The notes below the pieces were generated by a model that was not told where the DNA came from, ran no database searches, and saw nothing but the letters and a program-made list of their open reading frames with translations. A stretch of 64,000 bases of DNA from Rhizobiaceae bacterium (GTDB lineage: Bacteria > Pseudomonadota > Alphaproteobacteria > Rhizobiales > Rhizobiaceae). Position numbers and translations under genes: made by a program. This document shows positions 26,453 to 35,496 of the stretch, one piece after another (position 1 is the first letter of the stretch; each line of letters opens with the position of its first letter). The DNA is taken from NCBI GenBank assembly GCA_029212415.1, contig JARGOF010000001.1, forward strand, positions 62,001-126,000. Direction: 5' to 3'.

Positions 26453-27751
26453 ATGGTCGGAAACGGGTCATCCGTCAAGAAAATCAATTCACGCATAGCC
26501 AATCTTCGCGGACTCGAACCCGCCGATAGGCGCGCCGTTGTGTGCAAGGCAGCGGGGCTGGATGCGCAAGATGAGCGGGCTCTTGCCGGTGAGGACGCAC
26601 TGTCGGTCTCACTTGCCAATGGCATGATCGAGAATGTCATTGGCAAATTCGAATTGCCGCTGGGCGTTGCCGGAAATTTTTTGATCAACGGGACCGACTA
26701 CCTCATTCCCATGGCGGTGGAAGAGCCCTCGGTGGTTGCTGCCGCTTCCTATATGGCGAAGATTGCCCGCGACTGTGGTGGTTTCACCACATCGTCGACC
26801 TTGCCGATCATGCGGGCCCAGATCCAGATCCTGAATATCACGGATCCTTATGGTGCAAGACAGCGTCTGCTTTCGGCGCGTGACGAATTGATGGAACGCG
26901 CCAATTCCCGCGACAAGATGCTCATCGGACTGGGTGGCGGTTGCAAGGATATCGAGGTGCATATCTTTGAAGATACCCCTATTGGGCCCCTCGTCGTCCT
27001 GCATCTGCTCGTCGATGTGCGCGATGCCATGGGGGCCAATGTGGTCAACTCCATGGCTGAAATGCTGGCGCCGCGTGTCGAGGAAATCAGCGGCGGCCAG
27101 GTACGCCTTCGCATTCTGTCGAATCTGGCCGATCATCGGCTGGCGCGGGCGCGGGTCGAAATTACTGCGGATGCGCTGAGCACGAAGGATCTGGATGGTG
27201 CGCGCGTGGCGGAAGGCATCGTGCAGGCCTGCGCGCTGGCCATTGTCGACCCCTATCGGGCAGCGACACACAACAAGGGAATCATGAATGGCATTGACCC
27301 GGTGGTGGTTGCCACCGGTAATGACTGGCGCGCGATCGAGGCTGGCGCACACGCCTATGCGGCGCGCGATGGGCGATACACCTCCCTGTCCCGCTGGGAA
27401 ATCAATGGGGCGGGCTCGCTGGTCGGAACCATAGAGATGCCCATGGCTCTGGGCCTTGTGGGCGGCGCCACAAAAACCCATCCGGCAGCACGGGCCGCAC
27501 TGCGCTTGATGAATGTGACCTCTGCCAGCGAGTTGGCGGAAGTGACCATTGCGGTTGGTCTGGCGCAGAATATGGCCGCGTTGCGGGCGCTTTCCACCGA
27601 AGGCATTCAAAAGGGACATATGGCGCTGCACGCGCGCAATATAGCCATTCTGGCCGGAGCAACCGGTGCCGATGTGGACCGTATTGCCAAGCAGATTGCG
27701 GAGGCAGGCGACGTGACCGTCGACAGGGCTGCCGAATTGCTGAGCAAGTAG
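26453..27751 (+). CDS. mvaA: Class II (degradative) HMG-CoA reductase
   Basis: 432 residues from the ATG after GGGAGGTCGCAA; the track's 12 extra residues come from an upstream TTG. The sequence follows the Pseudomonas mevalonii enzyme throughout: [87 protein letters not shown] and [13 protein letters not shown]. The catalytic Glu, Lys, Asp and His fall at about E91, K275, D291 and H389. In bacteria that do not make isoprenoids from mevalonate this enzyme runs oxidatively: mevalonate plus CoA plus 2 NAD+ gives HMG-CoA. The HMG-CoA lyase gene 50 bases downstream completes the route, so a catabolic role is well supported. Confidence 0.95.
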   Translation: MVGNGSSVKKINSRIANLRGLEPADRRAVVCKAAGLDAQDERALAGEDALSVSLANGMIENVIGKFELPLGVAGNFLINGTDYLIPMAVEEPSVVAAASYMAKIARDCGGFTTSSTLPIMRAQIQILNITDPYGARQRLLSARDELMERANSRDKMLIGLGGGCKDIEVHIFEDTPIGPLVVLHLLVDVRDAMGANVVNSMAEMLAPRVEEISGGQVRLRILSNLADHRLARARVEITADALSTKDLDGARVAEGIVQACALAIVDPYRAATHNKGIMNGIDPVVVATGNDWRAIEAGAHAYAARDGRYTSLSRWEINGAGSLVGTIEMPMALGLVGGATKTHPAARAALRLMNVTSASELAEVTIAVGLAQNMAALRALSTEGIQKGHMALHARNIAILAGATGADVDRIAKQIAEAGDVTVDRAAELLSK

Positions 27752-27801
27752 TCCTGGTCGGATCCCCGTTCTGACGATCGGCTGCAAGGTGAAGAACTGC
27801 C

Positions 27802-28674
27802 ATGAACCGACAGACAGATGACGGCGCAATGATTTTTGAAGTGGGACCCCGCGACGGTTTGCAGAGCCTGTCGCTCGAGGTTCCGACGCAGGAGAAAATC
27901 CGGCTGGTCGATGCTTTGGCTCAGTCGGGCTTCACAAAAATAGAGACGACCAGTTTTGTCAGCCCCAAATGGGTGCCGCAGCTCAAGGATGCCGCGCAGG
28001 TCATGCAGGGCATCCTTCGCAAACCCGATGTACGTTATACGGTTTTGACGCCCAATCTGAGAGGGTTTGAGCATGCGCTGAAAGCCGGGGCGGACGAAAT
28101 TGCCATTTTTGCCTCTGCCTCCGAGGCTTTCAGCCGCGCCAATCTCAATTGTTCCATTGACGAGAGCCTGGAAAGGTTTGAGCCGGTGCTGGAACAGGCC
28201 CGTGTCGCGGGTCTGCCGGTGCGGGGTTATCTGTCTGCCGTCATCGCCTGTCCCTTTGAGGGGGCTGTTGCTCCGGGTCAGGTTCGCGAGGTCGCTGAAA
28301 GGCTGCTTCACATGGGCTGTTACGAGGTTTCACTCGGCGATACGATTGGTGCGGGAAACCGCGAGACAATGGCGGCATTGCTGGATGTGCTGCTGGATAC
28401 AATGTCAGCCGATCTGCTGGCCGGGCATTTTCACGATACCCACGGCACGGCACTGGAGATGATACGGCATTGCGTTGAGCGGGGAATGCGCACCTTTGAT
28501 TCCTCCGTTGGCGGCCTGGGTGGCTGTCCCTATGCACCGGGCTCCAGTGGCAATGTGGCAACGGGCGCGGTGGTTACCTTGCTGGAGGCGATGGGGCTTC
28601 GCACAGGCATTGACCTGGCCGCTCTGAAAGCAGCCGAGACCATTGCCGCAAGCATTTTGAGAGATGCTGCCTGA
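27802..28674 (+). CDS. mvaB: HMG-CoA lyase
   Basis: 290 residues. All landmarks of authentic HMG-CoA lyase are present: FEVGPRDGLQ (12-21), TTSFVSPKWVPQLKD (49-63), AGHFHDTHGTA with metal ligands H209 and H211, and the catalytic loop GGLGGCPYAPGSSGN with Cys242. It cleaves HMG-CoA to acetyl-CoA and acetoacetate. It follows mvaA in the same direction, as in the mvaAB operon of Pseudomonas mevalonii. It is more canonical than the lyase-family protein encoded at 10.4 kb. Confidence 0.93.
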   Translation: MNRQTDDGAMIFEVGPRDGLQSLSLEVPTQEKIRLVDALAQSGFTKIETTSFVSPKWVPQLKDAAQVMQGILRKPDVRYTVLTPNLRGFEHALKAGADEIAIFASASEAFSRANLNCSIDESLERFEPVLEQARVAGLPVRGYLSAVIACPFEGAVAPGQVREVAERLLHMGCYEVSLGDTIGAGNRETMAALLDVLLDTMSADLLAGHFHDTHGTALEMIRHCVERGMRTFDSSVGGLGGCPYAPGSSGNVATGAVVTLLEAMGLRTGIDLAALKAAETIAASILRDAA

Positions 28675-28708
28675 CGCATCGTCCGACCGTCCGTGTCATT
28701 GCAGATAC

Positions 28709-28748
28709 GCACTTGGGCAGACAGGCGCTTGGGCAGACAGGCACTTGG
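28709..28748 (+). repeat. 16-bp tandem repeat, about 2.5 copies
   Basis: GCACTTGGGCAGACAG, GCGCTTGGGCAGACAG and GCACTTGG lie head to tail downstream of mvaB, in the gap before the convergent DUF421 gene. No coding role; a partial inverted match (GGTCTGTCGG) follows. Confidence 0.7.
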
Positions 28749-28813
28749 TCTGTCGGCTGAAAAGTCCTGCACTGGTAACGCACATGGGCAAAACGCGTTT
28801 GTCCCAGCGCTTC

Positions 28814-29377
28814 TCAAGCAGCTTCCCGAGCGTTTCTGACTGAATAGCCAACCACCTTCTCCACGGCCGTGTCGTCGGAGGTTGATTTCGGCGTTTTGGG
28901 AATGATGCTGAGTTTCGCATCTGTCTCCAGTATGACCCATTTGATCTGGGATAGGGAGGCGTATCCTGCCGTGCGTATGGCGGCGATGATCTCTGATTTG
29001 TGAACCCGTTCGTCTGACAAGGCCCGGTCCAGAAATTCGCCCTCGCTAAACAGCATGCGGGGTTCGGATTTGACAATATCGGCGATGGTCTGTGAATGAC
29101 GTGTTCCCTTCGTCAGGGACCATTGCATCAGCAGGAGAACAGAGGAGGCCGTCAGCGCATCGACGATCGGTACATTTTTGAGCAGGATCGCCGATCCTGT
29201 GATCGAGCCCAGGGCCACGGTTACAATCCAGTCGAAACCATTCATCTGTGAGGTGGATCGTTTGCCCGAGAGCCTGATGGACAAAATGATGATGGGGTAC
29301 ATGACCAGCGCTGAAACAACAATGCGCAGAACGCTTTCCCAGTTTCCAAACAGTGCAGTGCTTAATATTTCCAACAT
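28814..29377 (-). CDS. DUF421 (YetF-like) membrane protein
   Basis: About 187 residues from the ATG of MLEILSTALFGNWESVLRIVVSALVMYP; the track's 26-residue extension lacks family character. Three N-terminal membrane segments with the family block IRLSGKRSTSQMNGFDWIVTVALGSITGSAIL are followed by a small cytoplasmic domain (SEPRMLFSEGEFLDRALSDERVHKSEIIAAIRTAGYASLSQIKWVILETDAKLSII) typical of DUF421. The biochemical role of the family is poorly defined. It lies alone and converges on mvaB. Confidence 0.85.
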   Translation of the reverse strand: MLEILSTALFGNWESVLRIVVSALVMYPIIILSIRLSGKRSTSQMNGFDWIVTVALGSITGSAILLKNVPIVDALTASSVLLLMQWSLTKGTRHSQTIADIVKSEPRMLFSEGEFLDRALSDERVHKSEIIAAIRTAGYASLSQIKWVILETDAKLSIIPKTPKSTSDDTAVEKVVGYSVRNAREAA

Positions 29378-29670
29378 CAGTCCATTCCCCTGCAGATCAT
29401 GCCATTGCTGTGTCGTTGCACCACAACAACGGCCAATCGCCCCGATCGGTTCCATAGCGCGTTCAGGGAGAAATGCCCTTTGACAGGACGCAAAGGGCCT
29501 ATTCGGACATCAGATGTGACTACCGGAAGGGCGGGAAGCGCCAGCCACATATTCATGCTATAGGAAACTGTTGCCGCTACCGCTGCGATGGGGACAAGGG
29601 ATTTATGGAGAAGTCGTAGTAATTCCAATTGTGAGTGACCAGAGACAGCTAATGCCTAGGAAAACATTAG

Positions 29671-30225
29671 ATGGATGACGAATTTAACGAGGGCGTGCGT
29701 AAACGAATGATACGGCAGGCGCCACAGGTAGCTGCACGTGCTAAACTAGTAAAATTTCAAAATTTTATTCCAAGTCATTGGTTTTCATCCGCTGCCTCAG
29801 AATGTATGCAAATGTTTATTCATGGGCATTTTTATGGATGCATTTCGGTGGCTCAGGCATATGTTGAAGCACTTGGAAAATATCTCTCCGGTGTTCATGA
29901 AATCCGAACATCCAGCAAACCTACGATTGTCTGGGAAAGATTATCTAAGGCGGAAATTGTCTCTGCTGATGTGGCTTCAGGAGCCAAGTCGCTTTTCTTG
30001 GACCGAAATGACTTCCATCATCTAAATAAAAACATAGAGCAGGACGTAGGGAAATTAGAGCAAAGGGCATTATATTGCCTTAATGTAATCAATGAGATTG
30101 AGGGAGAAGTATTTTCCTTCTCGTTATCCGAAGGCAGAGTCTCAGTAAATAATCCTCAGTATTGGCCTCCAGATGAAAATGACTCTGAATTTATTCAGAT
30201 TTTTGTTAGAAATATACAGATTTAG
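29671..30225 (+). CDS. Hypothetical protein, AT-rich, possibly acquired
   Basis: 184 residues, ATG start, no signal peptide or membrane segment. Mostly helical, with ASECMQMFIHGHFYGCISVAQAYVEALGKYL (about 45-75) and a charged middle (LFLDRNDFHHLNKNIEQDVGKLEQRAL). I recognise no family with confidence. Base and codon use are clearly more AT-rich than in the neighbouring DUF421 and glycerol-kinase-like genes, and about 290 bases without a gene precede it. Transfer from another genome is likely; the role is unknown. Confidence 0.6.
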   Translation: MDDEFNEGVRKRMIRQAPQVAARAKLVKFQNFIPSHWFSSAASECMQMFIHGHFYGCISVAQAYVEALGKYLSGVHEIRTSSKPTIVWERLSKAEIVSADVASGAKSLFLDRNDFHHLNKNIEQDVGKLEQRALYCLNVINEIEGEVFSFSLSEGRVSVNNPQYWPPDENDSEFIQIFVRNIQI

Positions 30226-30353
30226 TAAATGCAAAATGCCGCCACCACTCGGTGGAAAATGCTGCTTCTTTTGATAAAATATCCGCAATGGCCTCGCCGT
30301 TCGCTTTTTTGCGAGAATAATCAATGGATAAGGCTTTTTAGTCGATCGACCGA

Positions 30354-31802
30354 TCATGCCGGTCCGGCAAGTCTTGTTGCGCCGAAGCTCTGAACCGCAG
30401 AACGTGCAACTTCAAATATCTGCCTGAAATACGCGCTGTGCTCATCGGGAACAATGCGCTTGCCCTTGCGCTGCAGCGCGAAAGGCCGGCCTGCAGCTTC
30501 CGCCGCCAGGGCTGCCGTGCCGATGGCGGTGAGTTCCGGTTGTTCCGAGATGATCAGTTCGCGGTTGAGGGTATTGGCCAGAAACTGACAGAAGTAGCCG
30601 TTGGCGCTCATGCCGCCGTCAATGGGAATCGGACCATTGAGGGGCTGTCTGGCTTCCATGGCCTCGACGACTTCGGCCATGCGAAAGGCAATGCCTTCCA
30701 GAATGGCCTGCATCATGTCGCTGGGTGCCGTGTCCAGTGACAGACCCATCCATGCGCCGCGCGCTGTGCGATCCCAATGGGGGCAGGCGAGCCCCGCCAG
30801 GGCAGGGACAAAGGCAAGGCCACGTGAAATTGCCGGAGGGTTTTCAAAGGCGCTGATGTGCGAGAGATCGCTGCACAGGCCGAGATTCTGTGCCCAGTTG
30901 ATGGCGGAAGAGGCGGCATAAATGCCGCCGTCCAAAGCATAGATCGTCGGATGTCCGGCCTTTTGCCATGCGACAGTCGGGAGTGCGCCGCCGCCGCCCT
31001 GATCCAGATGCGGTCCGGTCAGCGTCAGAGCAAAGGCACCGGTGCCGAAGGTCATTTTGGCATCGCCTGCTTGTCGGCAGCCGTTGCCGTAGAGCGAGGC
31101 CTGCTGGTCAACGATGCTGGCGGTCAAAGGAACAGCGTGCGTGCCGCATCGCAGGGTGCCGAGTTCACCGGTATTGGGCGTGATGGGCGGCAAAGCATCA
31201 AGCGGAACACCGAACAGGCGACACAGATCCGCATCCCATTGGCCGGTCGCAAGGTTCATCAGCGATGTGCGCGAAGCGGTGGCGACATCGGTTTCAAAGC
31301 GTCCCGTCAGGCGGTCACGAAAAAAAGCATCGGTGGTGCCAAGCCGCAATTGGCCCCTTGCTGCAAGCGCGCCAGCTTCGGGGACCTCACGCAGGATCCA
31401 GCCAAGCTTGCTGGCGGAGAAATAGGCGTCGAGCGGCAGGCCGGCGCGTTCCTGCACCAATGGGGCGGTGCCATCGTGGCGCAGGGCCTCGATCCATTCA
31501 TTGGTTCGATCGTCCTGCCAGACGATCACCGGCCCCAGCGGTTCGCCGGTCGCTGCATTCCAGGCAAGGCAGCTTTCGCCCTGATTGGCAATGCCGACTG
31601 CGCCCAGGTCTTTCACCTCGCTCGCTGCATCCAGACAAGCGCGCAGATTGCGGATCAATTCTTCCCCGTCATGCTCGACCCAGCCGCTTTTGGGGTAGAT
31701 CTGCCGGTGTCCCGCGCTGAACAGCAGTTCGGCCTGCCCGTTCTCATCGACCAGAATGCCGCGGGTGCTTGTGGTGCCCTGATCGATGGCCAGCGTTTTC
31801 AT
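30354..31802 (-). CDS. FGGY-family carbohydrate kinase, glycerol-kinase-like
   Basis: 482 residues. N-terminal LAIDQGTTSTRGILVDENG and VIVWQDDRT belong to the FGGY sugar-kinase fold; KMTFGTGAFALTLTG, GLAFVPALAGLACPHWDRTARGAWMGLSL and PIPIDGGMSANGYFCQFLANTLN complete it. The sequence is close to glycerol kinase in style, but the usual glycerol-contact region is altered, so another triol or polyol is possible. It overlaps the FAD oxidoreductase gene by four bases and is the last gene of a three-gene unit divergent from a DeoR regulator. Confidence 0.85.
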   Translation of the reverse strand: MKTLAIDQGTTSTRGILVDENGQAELLFSAGHRQIYPKSGWVEHDGEELIRNLRACLDAASEVKDLGAVGIANQGESCLAWNAATGEPLGPVIVWQDDRTNEWIEALRHDGTAPLVQERAGLPLDAYFSASKLGWILREVPEAGALAARGQLRLGTTDAFFRDRLTGRFETDVATASRTSLMNLATGQWDADLCRLFGVPLDALPPITPNTGELGTLRCGTHAVPLTASIVDQQASLYGNGCRQAGDAKMTFGTGAFALTLTGPHLDQGGGGALPTVAWQKAGHPTIYALDGGIYAASSAINWAQNLGLCSDLSHISAFENPPAISRGLAFVPALAGLACPHWDRTARGAWMGLSLDTAPSDMMQAILEGIAFRMAEVVEAMEARQPLNGPIPIDGGMSANGYFCQFLANTLNRELIISEQPELTAIGTAALAAEAAGRPFALQRKGKRIVPDEHSAYFRQIFEVARSAVQSFGATRLAGPA

Positions 31803-33043
31803 GCCGGGTCTTCCTTCACGTTGATGTCTATGGGACCGCTGGCGCCTGCCGGGATGATGGTCAGGGGCACGGTGATGCGCCGTTCCGGCAGGGCATTGAT
31901 CGCTGTGGAGAACAGAACGGCTCCTTTGGCGCTGACAAGCAATCGGCCCTTCACGGCGCGGTTTACCCGCAGTTGGAACCGGGGCAGAGCGGGTTCAGTG
32001 TCGGAGGGTACGATCCGTTGCGGAACGATGAGTTTCAGTGCGTCGCCGCTTGGCTTTACAACCGCGGCAGGTTCAGGTGGCGGCAGCTGGCCGGCAAGGC
32101 TCTGGGCCATGGCGCGGCCAACGGCGCGACCCTCCTTCCAGCTCCACCCGGCGGTTTCGACCGGGCGCAACAGATTTCCGGCTGCAAAATAGCCCGGATC
32201 CGAACAGCGGCCGAACTGATCAATTTCGGCGCCGCCGGAGCCTTGGTCGACATCAAGATGGCTGGTGCGCAACAGGCTGGATTCCGGCCGGAAATGGCCA
32301 CTGACGATAACCCCATCGGTCTCGATGCGCTGGGTTTGCCCATCCGCGCCGCGTACCATGATGCCCGTGACCTGGTCGCGGCCTTCGATGGCCAGAAGCT
32401 CGGTATTGAGCATCAGGGGAATGCCTTGAACGCGGGGGAAGAGGCCCGTCGGCCAGCGCGCCGTGGTGCGGCCTGCCGGTTCGATCATCGCGACCGGACG
32501 AATGCCCAGATGCCGGCAGGTCATCAGCGCCGAGAAGGACACCAGTTCCGTGCCCAGCACAACGGGACGCCGGAAGGGACGCAGCCCGTCCAGATAGACC
32601 ATGCCTTGCAAGGCACCCGTCGAGACGACCCCGCCGGGCTTGACGCCTCCGATCAGCCGCGCGGCGCGAGAGGTTTCCCGCACGCCGGTGCACAGCAGCA
32701 CATGCCGGGCGCTGATTTCGCGGAGGCCACCGGGTGTCGTGAGTTGCAGCGCCGGACCTTCCAGCAGCCTGGTCACCGTGACTTCTGTGTGAATTTGAAC
32801 GCCAGCCGCCTTGGCCGTCTCCACCAGATGGGCCGCATAGGCCGGGCCGCGCAAAAGCCGTCGGAATTCGCGCAGACCATAGGGGAAATGATTGCAATGG
32901 CGCGGTATGCCGCCAGCCTGCGGTTCACGGTCGAGGACCACGACCGAGGCAACGCCGCGGGTACGCAGTTCCGTTGCTGCCGCCAGACCGGCGGGGCCTG
33001 CGCCCACAATGACGACATCGGCATGAAGAGGTAAGTCAGTCAT
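31799..33043 (-). CDS. FAD-dependent pyridine-nucleotide-disulfide-type oxidoreductase
   Basis: 414 residues. Rossmann FAD site ADVVIVGAGPAGLAAATELRTRG (about 8-30), GGIPRHCNHFPYG, a second dinucleotide region around RHVLLCTGVRETSRAARLIGG, and the C-terminal FAD contact FGRCSDPGYFAAGNLLRPVETAG. This group includes HcnB/opine-oxidase-A-like subunits, which usually act with a second FAD subunit and a [2Fe-2S] BFD domain. The neighbouring gene supplies exactly that combination (GlpA-like plus BFD), so the two probably form one membrane-linked dehydrogenase acting on a polyol phosphate. It overlaps both neighbours. Confidence 0.82.
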   Translation of the reverse strand: MTDLPLHADVVIVGAGPAGLAAATELRTRGVASVVVLDREPQAGGIPRHCNHFPYGLREFRRLLRGPAYAAHLVETAKAAGVQIHTEVTVTRLLEGPALQLTTPGGLREISARHVLLCTGVRETSRAARLIGGVKPGGVVSTGALQGMVYLDGLRPFRRPVVLGTELVSFSALMTCRHLGIRPVAMIEPAGRTTARWPTGLFPRVQGIPLMLNTELLAIEGRDQVTGIMVRGADGQTQRIETDGVIVSGHFRPESSLLRTSHLDVDQGSGGAEIDQFGRCSDPGYFAAGNLLRPVETAGWSWKEGRAVGRAMAQSLAGQLPPPEPAAVVKPSGDALKLIVPQRIVPSDTEPALPRFQLRVNRAVKGRLLVSAKGAVLFSTAINALPERRITVPLTIIPAGASGPIDINVKEDPA

Positions 33044-34496
33044 TTCCCACCTTGTCCGCGCCCACCCGATCTGCGCTATCTCCTTCCACCATGGGATGTT
33101 TCAGTCGCCCATGTGTCAGCTTGGCCAGTGCTGCGGAACAATAGAAGCCCTGACAGCGTCCCATCGTCACTCTGGTGCGGCGCTTCAGGCCTGCCAGGCT
33201 TTGCGGTGCAAGCGGGTCCGACAGGACGGATTCGATTTCGCGCCTCGTGACCAGTTCGCAATGGCATACAATGCCGTCATTGCCGGGGCATTGCCAGTCA
33301 CGCGGACGTTTATCGTCGCGATCATCGACCAGATTGCCGACCTGTGGCCATATGGGATCGGCCAGGGGATTTCTGTCCTGATCAAAACCCTCGCACAGGG
33401 CCTGAACATGACGGGCGACGCCCAGCGCGGAGCTCAAACCGGTCGAGCGAATGCCGCCGACCGTTACATAGTTCTGACCGGCGCGGGCATGGATCTGATA
33501 GTCCTTGAATTCACTGGCGGGACGCAGGCCGGCATAGATGGCGGTGACATCTTCATGGGCCAGCCCGGGCAGGATTTCTTCGCCCCGCTGGCGAAGGGCG
33601 GCCAGCGTTTCAGGCACGAGACCGGCATTTTGTCGATCATCCTGTTCTTCGGCTGTCGGGCCGACAAGCAGGTTGCCGAAAGCCGTGCGGCAGACGACGA
33701 TACCCTTGGTGGTGGCGCTGGGAACCGGCAGCAGAATGTGGGAGGCAAGGCTTGCGGCCGGCTTGTCATAGACGATGAACTGACCCTTGCGCGGGTGAAT
33801 GGTGAAATCGTGTTTCCCCAGCAAGCGATCATCGACAATATCTGCGTAAAGACCGGCCGCATTGATGACGATCTTGCCGCGAACGACACCCTGGCTGGTG
33901 TCGAGCCGCCATTGCCCATTGTCAAAATGACCGCCTGTCACTTTACAGTCGCGTAGCAGGACAGCCTGATTGGCAATGGCCTGCAGGAGATAGGCATGCG
34001 GCGCCGACCAGGGATCGATCAGATATTCTCCGGGCACCTGGAAGCTGGCCTTTATTGCCGAAGACAGGCCGGGCTCCAGCTTCCTGGTTTCGGCAGCCGA
34101 GAGCAATGACACATTGTCCACCGCGTTTTCACGGGCCTGGTCCATGAGAGCGGGCAGACGCGCCTCTTCCTCATCGCTCCATGCCAGAACGAGTGCTCCG
34201 GAGCGAATCAAAGGCAATCCTAGTTTTTTGTGAATCTCCAGATATTCGGCATATCCGGCGGCCATGCAGCGCGCTTCGAGCGAACCGGGGGGAGCATCGA
34301 AACCGGTATGCAGGATGGCGCTGTTGCCTTTTGACGCGCCGTCCAGAATGTCATGAGCTTTTTCCAAAAGGATGATGCGCCAGCCGTCCAGTGTCAGCCG
34401 ACGGGCAATGGCGCAGCCGATAACGCCGCCGCCAATGATGACGGCGTCGAACAATGTCCGGTCGTTGATCCTGTCAGGCGGCATGAATGGTTTCAT
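33036..34496 (-). CDS. GlpA-like FAD-dependent glycerol-3-phosphate-type dehydrogenase with C-terminal BFD [2Fe-2S] domain
   Basis: 486 residues. FAD-binding start FDAVIIGGGVIGCAIARRLTLDG, followed by the DAO-type fold with SKGNSAILHTGFDAPPGSLEARC, GKIVINAAGLYADIVDD and IYAGLRPAS. Residues about 415-465 form a BFD-like domain whose four cysteines (CHCE near 415, and MGRCQGFYC) can bind a [2Fe-2S] cluster. This matches anaerobic-type GlpA. It oxidises a phosphorylated polyol, probably glycerol 3-phosphate or a relative produced by the kinase two genes downstream. First gene of the unit; the start is the ATG of MKPFMPPDRIND. Confidence 0.85.
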   Translation of the reverse strand: MKPFMPPDRINDRTLFDAVIIGGGVIGCAIARRLTLDGWRIILLEKAHDILDGASKGNSAILHTGFDAPPGSLEARCMAAGYAEYLEIHKKLGLPLIRSGALVLAWSDEEEARLPALMDQARENAVDNVSLLSAAETRKLEPGLSSAIKASFQVPGEYLIDPWSAPHAYLLQAIANQAVLLRDCKVTGGHFDNGQWRLDTSQGVVRGKIVINAAGLYADIVDDRLLGKHDFTIHPRKGQFIVYDKPAASLASHILLPVPSATTKGIVVCRTAFGNLLVGPTAEEQDDRQNAGLVPETLAALRQRGEEILPGLAHEDVTAIYAGLRPASEFKDYQIHARAGQNYVTVGGIRSTGLSSALGVARHVQALCEGFDQDRNPLADPIWPQVGNLVDDRDDKRPRDWQCPGNDGIVCHCELVTRREIESVLSDPLAPQSLAGLKRRTRVTMGRCQGFYCSAALAKLTHGRLKHPMVEGDSADRVGADKVGND

Positions 34497-34573
34497 CCTT
34501 TGCCAATGGCGTGTGGCAATATTCAGCCAATATCCGGCAAGCTGTGTTTTTTCAAATTATGCCCGTTCCGTCA

Positions 34574-34608
34574 AACAAGTTTGCAGATAATGCCCGAATG
34601 AACAAGTT
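34574..34608 (+). promoter_or_regulatory. Direct repeat AACAAGTT x2, candidate DeoR operator
   Basis: AACAAGTT occurs at 34574-34581 and 34601-34608 in the divergent space between the FAD dehydrogenase unit and the DeoR gene, 27 bases apart. DeoR/GlpR proteins bind repeated short sites in such places. Suggestive only. Confidence 0.35.
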
Positions 34609-34624
34609 ATTTCCCATTTTTTTG

Positions 34625-34655
34625 TTGACACAGTCATGGTGACGCACGCTAGGAT
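34625..34655 (+). promoter_or_regulatory. Candidate promoter of the deoR-TRAP operon
   Basis: TTGACA is followed after 19 bases by TAGGAT, just upstream of the DeoR-family gene. The -35 box is consensus; the spacer is slightly long. Confidence 0.4.
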
Positions 34656-34683
34656 GTGATCAGAAAAAGAGGTACGGGGCACA

Positions 34684-35439
34684 TTGAAGCCAAAACAACG
34701 CCGCTCACAGATATTGGAAGCCGTTGGCCAGCAGGGAGAAGTTTCTGTCGAGGTCCTGGCGCAGCGATTTGATGTCTCGGTCGAGACCATCCGCCGGGAT
34801 CTGGGGCAATTGGCCGAATCCGGGGTGTTGCAGAAGATCCACGGCGGCGCCAGGCGGTTGCGGTTGCATGCGGAGGGCAGTTTTGATGAGCGCATGGCTG
34901 AAAATGCCGAAGCCAAGCAGATCATCGCCAAAAAGCTTGCGGCAATCGTCGAGCCGGGCGACACGATTTTCATCGACACCGGATCGACGACGCTGATCTG
35001 TGCACAGGCTTTGGCCGCCATCGATCGCCTGACCGTCATCACCAATTCCGTTCGCGTGGCCCAGGTGCTGGGGAAATCTGAAAAAAATGTCACGGTCTAC
35101 CTGCTCGGTGGGACCTTCAGTCATGACAATGCCGAAACCGTGGGACCGCTGGTGATTGACCAGATTGCCCGGTTTCAGGTGGATCACGCCGTGCTGACCG
35201 TGGCCGCGATCAATGCTGATGTGGGCGCCATGGACTCCGATTTTGATGAAGCACAGGTGGCGCGGGCGATGATTGATCATGCCAATCACACCATCGTGCT
35301 TGCAAACGTAGAAAAATTAGGCCGAAATGCGGCCTATCGGGTATGTCGACTCGATGAAATCAATAGCATCGTCTGTGATCAGTCGCCGGGCGCTGAATTT
35401 ACTGCGGCCCTTGATAGGGCGAAAGTGGAATTACGTTAG
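34684..35439 (+). CDS. DeoR/GlpR-family transcriptional regulator
   Basis: 251 residues; the start is a TTG (reads KPKQRRSQILEAV) with a purine-rich stretch ahead of it. The N-terminal DeoR helix-turn-helix is intact (GEVSVEVLAQRFDVSVETIRRDLGQLAESGVLQKIHGGAR). The C-terminal sugar-phosphate sensor domain shows DTIFIDTGSTTLICAQAL, VITNSVRVAQVL and YLLGGTFSHDNAETVGP. Proteins of this type repress polyol or sugar genes until a phosphorylated intermediate appears. It lies between the kinase/dehydrogenase unit (divergent) and the TRAP genes (same direction) and probably represses both. Confidence 0.9.
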   Translation: MKPKQRRSQILEAVGQQGEVSVEVLAQRFDVSVETIRRDLGQLAESGVLQKIHGGARRLRLHAEGSFDERMAENAEAKQIIAKKLAAIVEPGDTIFIDTGSTTLICAQALAAIDRLTVITNSVRVAQVLGKSEKNVTVYLLGGTFSHDNAETVGPLVIDQIARFQVDHAVLTVAAINADVGAMDSDFDEAQVARAMIDHANHTIVLANVEKLGRNAAYRVCRLDEINSIVCDQSPGAEFTAALDRAKVELR

Positions 35440-35496
35440 AACTCCGGCTGCCATAGAGTGCTCTTTGAGCCGCCAGGGGGCAAGGAAATTGAAAGA

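Noticed and set aside
29377-29628. 83-aa minus-strand ORF upstream of the DUF421 gene
   Set aside because: No ribosome-binding site or domain; the low-complexity VAAVAATVSY stretch is not enough to call a gene.
30858-33034. Long plus-strand ORFs (444 and 421 aa) over the kinase and FAD oxidoreductase genes
   Set aside because: They are antisense shadows of high-GC genes; they lack family motifs and start signals, while the minus-strand frames carry complete conserved domains.
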